A stretch of 64,000 bases of DNA from Alkalihalobacillus alcalophilus ATCC 27647 = CGMCC 1.3604 (lineage in GTDB: Bacteria > Bacillota > Bacilli > Bacillales > Bacillaceae_D), in the NCBI RefSeq assembly GCF_000292245.2, contig NZ_ALPT02000010.1, positions 1 through 64,000 of the forward strand, read 5' to 3'. The position numbers and the translations under genes are program-made. The notes beneath the pieces were generated by a model that was not told the DNA's origin, searched no databases, and saw only the letters and a list, made by a program, of their open reading frames with translations. Shown here one piece after another: positions 8,971-17,366 of the stretch. Position 1 is the first letter of the stretch. The number at the start of each line of letters is the position of its first letter.

Positions 8971-9142
8971 GCGGTTCCACCCTACTTATTTGTAAGTAAT
9001 GATTCTTTCCTCACAAATCACTTTTTTCCGTTCTGCTCCAGAGTGCCTTCGTTATAGGTAAATGCCCTAGCTTACACTATCCTAGGTTCGCTTTCATTCA
9101 GCTCTATAAGTACTATTCTCCTTCTTTGCAGCCTATCTAGTA
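8912..9142 (-). promoter_or_regulatory. T-box leader (glycine) of glyQS
   Basis: This is a tRNA-sensing leader that lets transcription continue when uncharged tRNA-Gly binds. The conserved T-box sequence AGGGTGGAACCGCGGG lies at 8983-8968. It is followed by a 22-bp terminator stem (8921-8969) and a T run. Upstream a Stem I with an AGTA motif is visible, and the specifier is GGC at 9047-9045 in the context GAA-GGC-A, matching a glycine codon. The specifier assignment is from context, not from a folded model. The whole 8846-9180 gap is accounted for by this leader and its promoter. Confidence 0.93.
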
Positions 9143-9147
9143 TTCAT

Positions 9148-9176
9148 ATTTTATAAAAAAAAAACTCCTCTGTCAA
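9148..9176 (-). promoter_or_regulatory. SigA promoter of glyQS
   Basis: TTGACA (9176-9171), a 17-base spacer rich in T, and TAAAAT (9153-9148) precede the T-box. Transcription would begin near 9141. Confidence 0.75.
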
Positions 9177-9328
9177 TCCTTAATATTCTATACGGAAAGT
9201 TTCATTTTTAAACAACTCATCTCATTTAAGAAAAATAAACGAATATCGGATTAGCCTTACAAATAAAAATGAAATGATGGCAAAGTTACAAAGTGAAAAA
9301 TCTACTTAAAGCTAGGAGGAGTGAAAAA

Positions 9329-9553
9329 ATGAGTGAACATTTAGAGTGGACCATACATGACCCTTATACGTATCAAAACTTATCTAATCTTGAACAACAA
9401 GTCATTGGTGTACAAACGACACAAGGTTCCGTAAGAGGTGTGTTAAAACATGTTTATCCCGATCATATCATCGTTGAGATGGGCGGGACCCCCTTCCATA
9501 TTCGAACACAGGAAATTGTCTGGTTTTTCCCAGCACGCTCAACCAAAACATAA
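9329..9553 (+). CDS. DUF2642 (YuzF-like) small protein
   Basis: A 74-residue protein whose core, TTQGSVRGVLKHVYPDHIIV followed by PFHIRTQEIVWFFP, resembles the DUF2642 family that is common in spore-forming bacilli (B. subtilis YuzF). The family has no established biochemical function; some relatives are linked to spore coats. The start at 9329 follows AGGAGGAG with good spacing, and an upstream ATG at 9293 has no ribosome site. It stands 60 bases before the manganese catalase on the same strand. The pair forms a plus-strand insertion between recO and glyQ that is absent from the B. subtilis order. Confidence 0.75.
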   Translation: MSEHLEWTIHDPYTYQNLSNLEQQVIGVQTTQGSVRGVLKHVYPDHIIVEMGGTPFHIRTQEIVWFFPARSTKT

Positions 9554-9613
9554 ATCACCTTCATACAAACGTTTCTAATAAGGATGATTTATATGAAAGG
9601 TGGGAACAAAATT

Positions 9614-10504
9614 ATGATGAAGCGAATTAATAAACTCGCAATCGCTCTCCCTGTTCCTGAACATGGGGATATAAACGGGGCTTCTATTGTCCAAGAATTA
9701 TTAGGTGGAGAGTTTGGAGAAATGTCGACCTTGAACAATTATATGTTTCAATCCTTTAATTTTCGAGGCAAAAAAAAATTCAAACCTTTTTATGATCTCA
9801 TCGCTAGTATTACCGCAGAGGAATTTGGGCACGTCGAACTAGTAGCGAATACAATTAATTTAATGTCCTATGGTAATACACATCCTGGCGCTCCTGATAC
9901 AGCCCCTTTACAAATTGGCAAAGATAAAAGATATTCTTACCACTTTACAACAACGGCCCAAACCGCTGTTCCTGGTGATAGCATGGGCAACCCTTGGAAT
10001 GGTAGTTATGTACACGGAAGTGGGGCTTTAGTGGAAGATCTCTTGCACAATTACACACTCGAAATCGGAGCAAGATTACACAAGATGCGTGTTTATGAAA
10101 TGACGACAAACCCAACAGCAAGAGAATTATGTGGGTATTTATTAGTACGTGGTGGTACTCATATTATCGCTTATGCAAAAGCAATTGAAGTCGCTACAGG
10201 AGTGGAGATTGGCAAAATGCTCCCTGTACCAAGACCAGATAATAATGCCTTTGACCATGCAAAAAAATATATCGAACAAGGACTTTCTAATGTTCTATAC
10301 ACTTGGGGAGAAAAAGAATATCGTGACATTAATCAAATTTGGAAAGGACCTAACCCTGAAACAGGCGAACCATTAAGAGTAATCGATGGAACTCCAGAGG
10401 GTGCCCCTATTCCAGATTTAGAGGATAAACCAGAAATGTTTGTCCCTGGGATTGATCAAGATGATTATGAAAAGATATTAAAAAGACTAAAAGCTGGCTT
10501 GTAG
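9614..10504 (+). CDS. Manganese-containing catalase (YdbD/KatN type)
   Basis: Manganese catalases break down hydrogen peroxide at a dimanganese site in a four-helix ferritin-like bundle. The 296-residue protein shows the expected metal ligands: LLGGEFGEMSTLNNYMFQS near residue 26 and AEEFGHVE near residue 60 in the first helix pair, and EIGARLHKMRVYEMT with GGTHIIAYAKAIE in the second. Length matches full-size enzymes such as B. subtilis YdbD rather than the shorter spore protein CotJC. The start at 9614 follows AAAGGTGG by about 10 bases; an adjacent ATG at 9617 is equally usable. It may share a transcript with the DUF2642 gene. Confidence 0.92.
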   Translation: MMKRINKLAIALPVPEHGDINGASIVQELLGGEFGEMSTLNNYMFQSFNFRGKKKFKPFYDLIASITAEEFGHVELVANTINLMSYGNTHPGAPDTAPLQIGKDKRYSYHFTTTAQTAVPGDSMGNPWNGSYVHGSGALVEDLLHNYTLEIGARLHKMRVYEMTTNPTARELCGYLLVRGGTHIIAYAKAIEVATGVEIGKMLPVPRPDNNAFDHAKKYIEQGLSNVLYTWGEKEYRDINQIWKGPNPETGEPLRVIDGTPEGAPIPDLEDKPEMFVPGIDQDDYEKILKRLKAGL

Positions 10505-10506
10505 CA

Positions 10507-10541
10507 ATAAAAATAGGTGAGAATTCACGTTATTCTCACCT
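10507..10541 (-). terminator. Terminator between the catalase gene and recO
   Basis: AGGTGAGAA (10515-10523) pairs with TTCTCACCT (10533-10541). On the minus strand the stem is followed by ATTTTTATT, so it ends recO; it may also act for the catalase gene. Confidence 0.75.
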
Positions 10542-10562
10542 AAGTGCTTAGGACAACCTTAT

Positions 10563-11339
10563 TTATTTCTCTTTTTCTTTTGTAATATCCAATTGTACAT
10601 CCATTTTCTCCAATTGCTCTATAAACCGTTTAGACTTTAATGTCAGTCCAACATATTCGTCATAGTACGTCGAAATAATCCGTTTCAGTTCTTTTTTTGT
10701 ATCGTCTTTTAACGAAATTTTCCCTAATCGGTTTAAATCCATATAAAAGAATAAACGTAGTAACCTTGCCGTTCGCTCACTTATTCGCAGAGCATGATCA
10801 TCCTTATAAACACATTGTCCGCACAGAAATCCTGCTTCTCGGATCGAAAAAGCAACAGGGATAAACGTTCCTTGACAGCTTGCACAATGATCCAATTGTG
10901 GCTTTGCTCCCGCTACTGCTAACATCTTCATTTCATAAATACGTAAAAGGACTTCTGGATCAATACCTTCATCTAAATAATGGAGCATTTGATAAACCAA
11001 TTCAAATAAATACGGATTGACCTCTTTTTCTTCGGTTAATCGGTCCAACAACTCAACCACATAACTTGCATACGACGCTAAATAAAGATCATTACGGACC
11101 TCTTTAAACGAGTCGATGATTTCTCCTTGATTTAACGTTCCTAGACCTTGGTGCTTTTGGATTAAAAAAGTTCCGTATATAAATAGTTGAGATACAGAAG
11201 CTAATCGGCTTTTAGGCTTTTTAGCCCCTCTTGCCATTACACCGACTTTCCCTAATTCTCGCGTGTATAAAGTGATTACTTTATTAGTTTCTCCATAATC
11301 AGATGAACGAATAATAATTCCTTCTACCTTTTGTAACAT
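10563..11339 (-). CDS. recO: DNA repair protein RecO
   Basis: RecO loads RecA with RecF and RecR and anneals single strands during gap repair. The 258-residue product has an N-terminal OB fold (KVEGIIIRSSDYGETNKVITLYT), a helical middle, and a zinc site made of CASC near residue 145 and CGQC near residue 167. The ATG at 11339 follows GTGG at suitable distance. It lies directly downstream of yqzL, as in B. subtilis, and ends at the terminator shared with the catalase gene. Confidence 0.95.
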   Translation of the reverse strand: MLQKVEGIIIRSSDYGETNKVITLYTRELGKVGVMARGAKKPKSRLASVSQLFIYGTFLIQKHQGLGTLNQGEIIDSFKEVRNDLYLASYASYVVELLDRLTEEKEVNPYLFELVYQMLHYLDEGIDPEVLLRIYEMKMLAVAGAKPQLDHCASCQGTFIPVAFSIREAGFLCGQCVYKDDHALRISERTARLLRLFFYMDLNRLGKISLKDDTKKELKRIISTYYDEYVGLTLKSKRFIEQLEKMDVQLDITKEKEK

Positions 11340-11379
11340 CTACTTCACCACTTTTAATAAACATGGTGCACAAACGTGA

Positions 11380-11532
11380 TTAATGATTAGTAGGTGCGTC
11401 TAAATCTTCACTTACAACTGCTGTCTCTTGTTCGAATTGTTGATCTGAGTCTCGTTCTAACTCTTTAATTAACAAATACATGTCAACGTTTCCTGTCATT
11501 GAAAAGACCTTCCAAGAAAAATCGAGCATCAT
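11380..11532 (-). CDS. yqzL: YqzL small conserved protein
   Basis: A 50-residue product beginning MMLDFSWKVFSMTGNVDMYL. It closely matches B. subtilis YqzL (MLDFTWKVFSQTGNIDTYLL), which also lies between era and recO. The acidic C-terminus is variable. AAAGGTGG lies 6 bases before the first ATG and 9 before the second (11529), so either may be used. The function is unknown. Only about 40 bases separate it from recO, so the two are probably one transcript. Confidence 0.88.
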   Translation of the reverse strand: MMLDFSWKVFSMTGNVDMYLLIKELERDSDQQFEQETAVVSEDLDAPTNH

Positions 11533-11722
11533 CAGATTCCACCTTTCTTTGAAGATTACACTTAAACACGTCTTATCACTATCATGACCTTGTTTGCACG
11601 AATCATGTTATGGAATAATTACTAATTTATTATCCTTGACAAATCAAAAATTTGTTTTATTATTTTATCTTGTCTTTTGATATTTATGATCATGTATGTT
11701 TATTATACGTGGATACAAGATC

Positions 11723-11759
11723 AAAAAACAATGGCCATTCGCACAGCCACTGCTTTTTT
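11723..11759 (-). terminator. Terminator downstream of era
   Basis: On the minus strand CAGTGGCT pairs with GGCCATTG (with G-T pairs), followed by TTTTTTG. It is A/T-flanked on both sides and about 50 bases past the era stop. The rest of 11540-11722 holds no clear gene. Confidence 0.65.
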
Positions 11760-11807
11760 CTTCACTTTAACCTAGCCCATTTTGATCTCAAACATGCCAG
11801 ATCATGA

Positions 11808-12722
11808 TTAATATTCGTCTTCTCTAAAACCATAATCCCGTAAATGAGTCGATTTATTACGCCAATCTTTTTGAACTTTTACCCATAATTCTAAAAAGAC
11901 TTTTGAACCTAAAAGGGCTTCAATATCAGCACGTGCTTGTTTTCCAACTTCTCGTAAAACCTTCCCTTGTTTCCCAATGACAATCCCTTTTTGAGAATCA
12001 CGTTCGACAATAACCGTCGCCCCAACATAGACGGTTTCGCTACCTTCCCTACGCTTAATCTGCTCAATCACAACTGCAATCGAATGAGGTACTTCTTCTC
12101 TCGTCATATGTAAGACTTTTTCACGAACTAATTCGGCAATAATAAATCGTTCTGGATGGTCCGTAACTTGGTCACTCGGATAATATTGTGGTCCTTCATC
12201 TAAATAACCAACAATTTGTTCGAGTAAGGTCGTCACATTATTTCCTTGTAAAGCCGATATCGGCACAACTTCATCAAAGTCATATTTTGTCCGATATGTT
12301 TCAATCACACCTAATAACTTCTCAGGATGAACTTGGTCAATTTTATTAATTACAAGGAATGTTTTCGCTTCGGTTTCTTTTAAACGTTCAATAATAAATT
12401 CTTCTCCTGGACCAAAAGATTCCGTTGCATCAACAACATATAAAACAAGGTCTACTTCTCTTAATGTATTTTGGGCGACCTTCATCATAAAGTCCCCTAA
12501 TTTATGCTTTGGCTTATGAATACCCGGTGTATCAATAAAAACAATTTGAGCTTCATTAGTCGTGTAGACCCCTTGTACTTTGTTACGTGTCGTTTGCGGC
12601 TTATCTGACATAATCGCTATTTTTTGACCGATTACTTGATTAATTAATGTAGACTTTCCAACATTAGGGCGGCCAATAATCGAGACAAACCCTGATTTAA
12701 AACTTTTTTGTTCGTTATTCAT
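11808..12722 (-). CDS. era: GTPase Era
   Basis: Era binds the 3' end of 16S rRNA and helps mature the small ribosomal subunit. The 304-residue protein has a G domain with GRPNVGKST (G1), DTPG (G3) and NKID (G4). It then has a C-terminal KH domain with GKQGKVLREVGKQAR. The start MNNEQKSFKSGF at 12722 follows GGAGG by 6 bases; the frame extends to 12761 without a ribosome site. It overlaps the end of cdd by 8 bases, which suggests coupled translation in a cdd-era unit. Confidence 0.96.
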   Translation of the reverse strand: MNNEQKSFKSGFVSIIGRPNVGKSTLINQVIGQKIAIMSDKPQTTRNKVQGVYTTNEAQIVFIDTPGIHKPKHKLGDFMMKVAQNTLREVDLVLYVVDATESFGPGEEFIIERLKETEAKTFLVINKIDQVHPEKLLGVIETYRTKYDFDEVVPISALQGNNVTTLLEQIVGYLDEGPQYYPSDQVTDHPERFIIAELVREKVLHMTREEVPHSIAVVIEQIKRREGSETVYVGATVIVERDSQKGIVIGKQGKVLREVGKQARADIEALLGSKVFLELWVKVQKDWRNKSTHLRDYGFREDEY

Positions 12723-13113
12723 GTAAATCCTCCGATGTAAATGCTCCTGGTAATAACTCAATAACAGTTGTTTCTTGAATCTTACCCGCTAAATTCGATA
12801 AATAAACCGGCGTTGTTTGCTCACATAGCTCGACCATGACTTGGCGACAAGCTCCACATGGTGAGCACGGACCTTCTGTATCAGCCACAATGGCGACTGC
12901 CTTTACTTTTCTATTCCCGTCTGAATAAGCTTTAAACAAGGCCGTTCTTTCTGCACAATTTGTTAAACCAAAAGAAGCATTTTCGATATTAGCCCCATGA
13001 TAGATTTGACCATCATCCATTAGCAATGCGGCTCCTACCGGAAATTTAGAATAGGGAACATACGCATTCTCCCTCGCTTTAATGGCTTCTTTTATTAGCT
13101 TGTCCTTTTGCAT
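12715..13113 (-). CDS. cdd: Cytidine deaminase
   Basis: Converts cytidine and deoxycytidine to uridine forms for pyrimidine salvage. The 132-residue length is that of the small homotetrameric class. The zinc-site residues are visible as NCAERTALF (Cys plus catalytic Glu) and PCSPCGACRQV (two Cys). The start follows AAAGGAGAATGTT. It lies between dgkA and era, as in B. subtilis, where it was cloned together with these genes. Confidence 0.96.
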   Translation of the reverse strand: MQKDKLIKEAIKARENAYVPYSKFPVGAALLMDDGQIYHGANIENASFGLTNCAERTALFKAYSDGNRKVKAVAIVADTEGPCSPCGACRQVMVELCEQTTPVYLSNLAGKIQETTVIELLPGAFTSEDLHE

Positions 13114-13149
13114 AACATTCTCCTTTAGTCATAAAACCCTAGTTTTTTA

Positions 13150-13183
13150 GTGTCTCCACTCGTGTAAAGATGAGCGGAGACAC
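13150..13183 (-). other. Hairpin in the dgkA-cdd gap
   Basis: GTGTCTCC-CTC and its complement form a 12-bp stem with a 10-base loop. Read as minus-strand RNA every pair is allowed, one being G-U; read as plus-strand RNA the same position is an A-C mismatch. No T run follows, so it is not a standard terminator. Confidence 0.45.
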
Positions 13184-13203
13184 ATTCATATTTAATATGT
13201 TCT

Positions 13204-13605
13204 TTACAGCAACACCCATAACTCTAACAACGGTGGTAAAAAAAGCATTAAGCCAATAATAGCAGCAAATAGACAGTAAACAAATACGGCCGCCGCTGCA
13301 ATATCTTTGGCCCGCTTTGCTAATGGATGGTAATCATCAGTAATCATATCAACCGTTCTTTCCACTGCTGTATTCATAATTTCCATTGAAAACATCCCAG
13401 CGATCACGAGTAATAATATCATCCATGATGTAAGGGAAAATGAAAGAGTCCAAGCCGCCATAAGCGTCACAGCGGCAACAAAAAGGTGAATTTGCATATT
13501 TTGTTCATTCTGTATTACATGTTTTAACCCTTGACAAGCATAACCGAAGGAACGAAGAAATCTCTTAAACCCTCTTTTCTGTCTATCTTGTAAGGCCATA
13601 TTCAT
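13204..13605 (-). CDS. dgkA: Undecaprenol kinase / diacylglycerol kinase family DgkA
   Basis: In Gram-positive bacteria this small membrane enzyme phosphorylates undecaprenol, recycling the lipid carrier for cell-wall synthesis. The 133-residue protein has an amphipathic N-terminus, three hydrophobic segments (roughly residues 40-58, 60-75 and 103-130), and the family signature EIMNTAVERTVDMI with the catalytic Glu. Its start overlaps the end of ybeY by 23 bases, and no strong ribosome site is seen, so translation is probably coupled. ATG at 13599 is an alternative start. Confidence 0.94.
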   Translation of the reverse strand: MNMALQDRQKRGFKRFLRSFGYACQGLKHVIQNEQNMQIHLFVAAVTLMAAWTLSFSLTSWMILLLVIAGMFSMEIMNTAVERTVDMITDDYHPLAKRAKDIAAAAVFVYCLFAAIIGLMLFLPPLLELWVLL

Positions 13606-14047
13606 TTAGAATGTTTTCTTGTTTAGCAAACATCTCTTTTTCATCTGCATCAGTCATATGATCAAACCCGAGCAAATGCAAAAAGCCATGGACAACAAGA
13701 AAACCTAATTCTCTTTCAAAAGAATGGCCATACTCCTCCGCTTGAGCTCCAATTCGTGGGACGGAAATAATAATATCTCCTAAAACATTTGGAAGTCCTT
13801 CTGCGATAATTTCCTGTTCGTTTTCCCCTTGTTCATTCAGAGCAAAAGAAATGACATCAGTCGGTTGATCCTTATCTCGGTACTCTCGATTGATTTCTTG
13901 AATTTCTTCGTCGGTTACAAAGGTTAAAGACAGCTCAATCTCACCTACTAGACCTTCTGATTTTGCCGCACTTTCCAAAAGTTGTTCAACTAATTCTTGT
14001 TGCTTTTGATTTATAGTATTTGTCTCATCAACGATATCAATCGTCAT
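13583..14047 (-). CDS. ybeY: Endoribonuclease YbeY (rRNA maturation factor)
   Basis: A zinc-dependent RNase involved in 16S rRNA 3'-end maturation and ribosome quality control. The product of about 154 residues carries the diagnostic HGFLHLLGFDH motif with three zinc-binding histidines near residue 120. The second in-frame ATG (14047) is preferred because AAAAGG lies 7 bases upstream; the ATG at 14053 is only one base from that site. It lies between pgpH and dgkA, as in B. subtilis (yqfG). Confidence 0.95.
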   Translation of the reverse strand: MTIDIVDETNTINQKQQELVEQLLESAAKSEGLVGEIELSLTFVTDEEIQEINREYRDKDQPTDVISFALNEQGENEQEIIAEGLPNVLGDIIISVPRIGAQAEEYGHSFERELGFLVVHGFLHLLGFDHMTDADEKEMFAKQENILNEYGLTR

Positions 14048-14059
14048 ATTCATGCCTTT

Positions 14060-16252
14060 TTAGTCTCCTTTTTTCTTCTCATCCTCTGGGTACTCAATTC
14101 TTTGATGGAATGTACCTTTGAGTGTCTCACAAATCGAAATCGCCACTTGATCAAGCTCACGTAATGTTAAATCTGATTCATCAAACTGACCATCTTCTAG
14201 CTTATCTTTAATAATTTTTCGCACGAGATTTTCAATTTTATCTGGTGTTGGTTTTTGCATGGAACGCACAGCGGCTTCTACACTATCAGCAATTTGGACA
14301 ATGGCTCCAACCTTTGTTTGTGATTTTGGTCCTGGATAACGAAATTGTGATTCAGGTAATGAAGTCTCACTATCTTGGTTTGCCTTATGATAAAAGAATT
14401 TCAAAAGGGTCGTTCCATGATGTTGTTCTGCTATATCTATGATCTCTTTTGGCATCTTATGTTTTCTAAGAAGATCAGCACCATCATAAGGATGAGCCGT
14501 TATAATGGTCGTGCTCAGTTGTGGTGATATTTTATCATGTGGATTCTCCATCCTCATTTGATTTTCAATAAAAAAATGAGGCCTTTTTGTTTTCCCTAAA
14601 TCATGATAATAAGATGCTACACGAGCAAGCAGCCCGTTTTCACCAATTGACTCACTGGCCGATTCTGCTAAGTTTCCAACCACAACACTATGATGATAAG
14701 TACCCGGTGCCTCCGTTAATATCTTTCTTAATAATGGATGATTAGGGTTTGATAACTCAATTAATCTTGTTGTTGATAAAATTCCAAATCCAGCTTCAAA
14801 AAATGGAAGCAGACCTAATGTTAAAACAGCGGCCACAAAACCTGAAAACCAAACAAAACCAACATGTAGACCAATTTCAACCCAACTGCTAGGAACAACC
14901 TTCATAAATAATAGTGAAAGAACGGTTAAAATATTTGCAGCTGAAACATATAAACCAGCTCTTAAAATACGGGATACTCGATTCGATTCTCCTAAAAAGA
15001 ATGCGGCAGAGATGGAACTAAAAAATAAATAAATTCCATACGTAAAATTAAAAGCACCAGCTGCATCATAGTTAAAGAAAATACTACCAATCACTGCAAA
15101 GATAAAGCTCATAAATACAGCGACTCGTTTACTTAAAAGGAGAGTGAGTAACATCGCCCCAACAGATACTGGCACAGCGTACCCTAACCCTGTAATCCCT
15201 AAACCTTCTAGTAAGCTAAAAACCTTAATTAAGACGACTGTAAGCACAAAGATAAGAGTAAACATCACAAGGTGACTGTTATTATGACGAAGACTTGTAT
15301 TAGCCTCATTAATATGATATCCAATGACTGACATAATTAGTATGACGAGAATCGCCAACCCTATATAGGGATAAACATTTAAATCATCATCAAGCAAACC
15401 TACTAACCTAAGTTGTTCATAGATCTCATGATTAACAATTTCGCCTTCTTTTACAATTAACTGACCTTCACGAATCATGACAGGCTCAACACTATCTGCC
15501 GTAGCTTGACGTAAACGCTCGGTCTCTTGGGCATCATAAATATAATTTGGAATGATAGCAAATGAAGCAATTTCCTGCATCGCGTTCACTAACCGATTAC
15601 TTAATGTCGGCATTTCAATCGAGTTTTCGACCTCTTCTTTTTTCTCCGTTAAATCTCGGATCGAAATTTGCTCGTTCATAATATCAAAAACAGCATTAGC
15701 CGTTGCTTCTTGGGCAATTTGTAATTGAGAGTCCGACGATTCTAATAGTGTAATGATCGTTTCATCAGAAAGTTCATTGCTTGTCCCGATCGCCAATGCC
15801 TCATGAATATAAGCTAATTGTTCTTCTCGAATTTCTTCATCTGTGCGTGTTTCAATTTCAACTTCTTCGCCCTCTTCTAATTGTTCTTTCAGGGCTTCTT
15901 GTTCCGCTTCATAATCCGCCGCTACTTGCCTTACAAGTTCAAAAATATCCGTCACTTTTCCAACTTGATTTTGGGCATATTCTTGTTTTAAATCATAAAC
16001 AGGTCCAATCGCTGTAACGGCTTCTTTACGCCGCTCTTCTGTAGCCGTTTTATTTTCTACAGAAATAGGGGACCGAATATCTTGATCAACGGCTTGAGAC
16101 AATCGAATCTCAATTTTGTCTGGTATTATATTTCCTAGCATTAATATGTAAAGTAAAACACCCATAGCAACAAGAAGAGATATCCTAATATAACGACTAT
16201 CCCGAAGACGCTTCCACCAATTATATTGATCAATCGTTTTACTTTTCCTCAA
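14060..16252 (-). CDS. pgpH: 7TM-HD cyclic-di-AMP phosphodiesterase PgpH (YqfF)
   Basis: Membrane phosphodiesterase that hydrolyses the second messenger c-di-AMP. The product (about 730 residues) has an N-terminal membrane anchor at about residues 20-40, a long extracellular 7TMR-HDED domain rich in Glu, and a block of seven hydrophobic segments between about 275 and 470. A cytoplasmic HD domain follows, with HHSVVVGNLAE and YYHDLGKTKRP. The start is read as TTG at 16252 because AGAGGTGAG lies 6-7 bases before it; ATG at 16273 lies upstream of this site. It is followed closely by ybeY. Confidence 0.93.
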   Translation of the reverse strand: MRKSKTIDQYNWWKRLRDSRYIRISLLVAMGVLLYILMLGNIIPDKIEIRLSQAVDQDIRSPISVENKTATEERRKEAVTAIGPVYDLKQEYAQNQVGKVTDIFELVRQVAADYEAEQEALKEQLEEGEEVEIETRTDEEIREEQLAYIHEALAIGTSNELSDETIITLLESSDSQLQIAQEATANAVFDIMNEQISIRDLTEKKEEVENSIEMPTLSNRLVNAMQEIASFAIIPNYIYDAQETERLRQATADSVEPVMIREGQLIVKEGEIVNHEIYEQLRLVGLLDDDLNVYPYIGLAILVILIMSVIGYHINEANTSLRHNNSHLVMFTLIFVLTVVLIKVFSLLEGLGITGLGYAVPVSVGAMLLTLLLSKRVAVFMSFIFAVIGSIFFNYDAAGAFNFTYGIYLFFSSISAAFFLGESNRVSRILRAGLYVSAANILTVLSLLFMKVVPSSWVEIGLHVGFVWFSGFVAAVLTLGLLPFFEAGFGILSTTRLIELSNPNHPLLRKILTEAPGTYHHSVVVGNLAESASESIGENGLLARVASYYHDLGKTKRPHFFIENQMRMENPHDKISPQLSTTIITAHPYDGADLLRKHKMPKEIIDIAEQHHGTTLLKFFYHKANQDSETSLPESQFRYPGPKSQTKVGAIVQIADSVEAAVRSMQKPTPDKIENLVRKIIKDKLEDGQFDESDLTLRELDQVAISICETLKGTFHQRIEYPEDEKKKGD

Positions 16253-16306
16253 GGCATTCTCACCTCTTTTCATATCCAGCTCAACACAGCGTTTCGCTTG
16301 CCATTA

Positions 16307-16346
16307 AGGAGTAAAAATCATGGGCATATAACCCATGACTACTCCT
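16307..16346 (-). terminator. Hairpin between phoH and pgpH
   Basis: Nested repeats AGGAGT/ACTCCT and CATGGG/CCCATG. On the minus strand the inner stem is followed by ATTTTTA inside the outer stem. It may be a weak terminator or attenuator. Confidence 0.45.
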
Positions 16347-16374
16347 AATAATTCTTTTATAAAAACCACCAAAC

Positions 16375-17361
16375 TTATGTTAAAAGGGGTCTCTCATCAT
16401 CCTTTTTATCCGTCGATTCATAAGCTTGAATAATTCTTTGTACGAGTGAGTGTCTAACCACATCAACTTGTTGTAAATAAATAAATCCAATCGCTTGAAT
16501 ACCAGCTAACGTCTCTAAAGCGGTCTTTAAACCAGACTTTTTCCCTCTCGGTAAATCAATTTGAGTTAAATCACCATTGATCACCATTTTTGAACCGAAG
16601 CCTAACCTTGTAATGAACATTTTAATTTGTTCACTCGTTGTATTCTGGGCTTCATCCAAAATCACAAAAGCATCCTCTAACGTCCGCCCACGCATATAAG
16701 CAAGCGGTGCCACTTCAATCGTCCCTCGCTCCATTAACCTTGTTGTATGCTCAACCCCCAATACATCATGAAGGGCATCATAAATCGGTCGTAAATAAGG
16801 ATCGACTTTCTCTTTTAAATCACCTGGTAAAAATCCTAAACTTTCACCTGCTTCAACAGCTGGTCGGGTTAAAACAATTCGTTTAACATGGCCGTCTTTT
16901 AAAGCCGTTACAGCCATAACAACAGCTAAATAGGTTTTTCCTGTTCCAGCTGGACCAATTCCAAAAACCATATCCTTCTGGTTAATCGCCGATACATAAT
17001 GGCGTTGGCCTAATGTTTTGGCGATAATCGACTTCCCCTTAATATTAGTCGCAATTTTCTCTTCGTATAAATCATGTAATTCCTCTAATTGATTACTTTT
17101 CGCTAGTTGAACAGTATAAACGACATCGCGCTCCGATATCGCAACCCCTTTTCGAATTAATTGAATTAAAGCTGTTAAAGTTTTTTCAACCGTTTCAATT
17201 GTCGTGTCCTCACCCGTTACAGTCACTTCCTCACCACGAGTAACAATCGACACCTGTAACAGCATTTCAATCTGCTTCAAAAATCGATCATTCGGTCCAA
17301 ACAAAGCTTGTGTTTCATTCGTATTTTTCACATCTAACTTAAGCACTTTCACATCTGACAA
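16375..17361 (-). CDS. phoH: PhoH family ATPase
   Basis: A P-loop NTPase related to the N-terminal helicase domain of superfamily 1. The cellular role in bacilli is not firmly established and RNA metabolism is suspected, given the company of ybeY and era. The 328-residue protein has Walker A GPAGTGKTYLA near residue 138 and Walker B ILDEAQN near residue 237. The start read here is TTG at 17361, with GAGG only 3 bases upstream; GTG three codons later is an alternative. It lies 5 bases after yqfD. Confidence 0.93.
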   Translation of the reverse strand: MSDVKVLKLDVKNTNETQALFGPNDRFLKQIEMLLQVSIVTRGEEVTVTGEDTTIETVEKTLTALIQLIRKGVAISERDVVYTVQLAKSNQLEELHDLYEEKIATNIKGKSIIAKTLGQRHYVSAINQKDMVFGIGPAGTGKTYLAVVMAVTALKDGHVKRIVLTRPAVEAGESLGFLPGDLKEKVDPYLRPIYDALHDVLGVEHTTRLMERGTIEVAPLAYMRGRTLEDAFVILDEAQNTTSEQIKMFITRLGFGSKMVINGDLTQIDLPRGKKSGLKTALETLAGIQAIGFIYLQQVDVVRHSLVQRIIQAYESTDKKDDERPLLT

Positions 17362-17366
17362 TAGCC

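Noticed and set aside
8846..8980. N-terminal extension of GlyQ
   Set aside because: The extra 45 codons are the T-box terminator and antiterminator region; a good ribosome site and family alignment place the start at 8845.
14245..16017. Plus-strand frames over pgpH and similar antisense frames over other genes
   Set aside because: They are shadows of strongly conserved minus-strand genes, without ribosome sites or family similarity.
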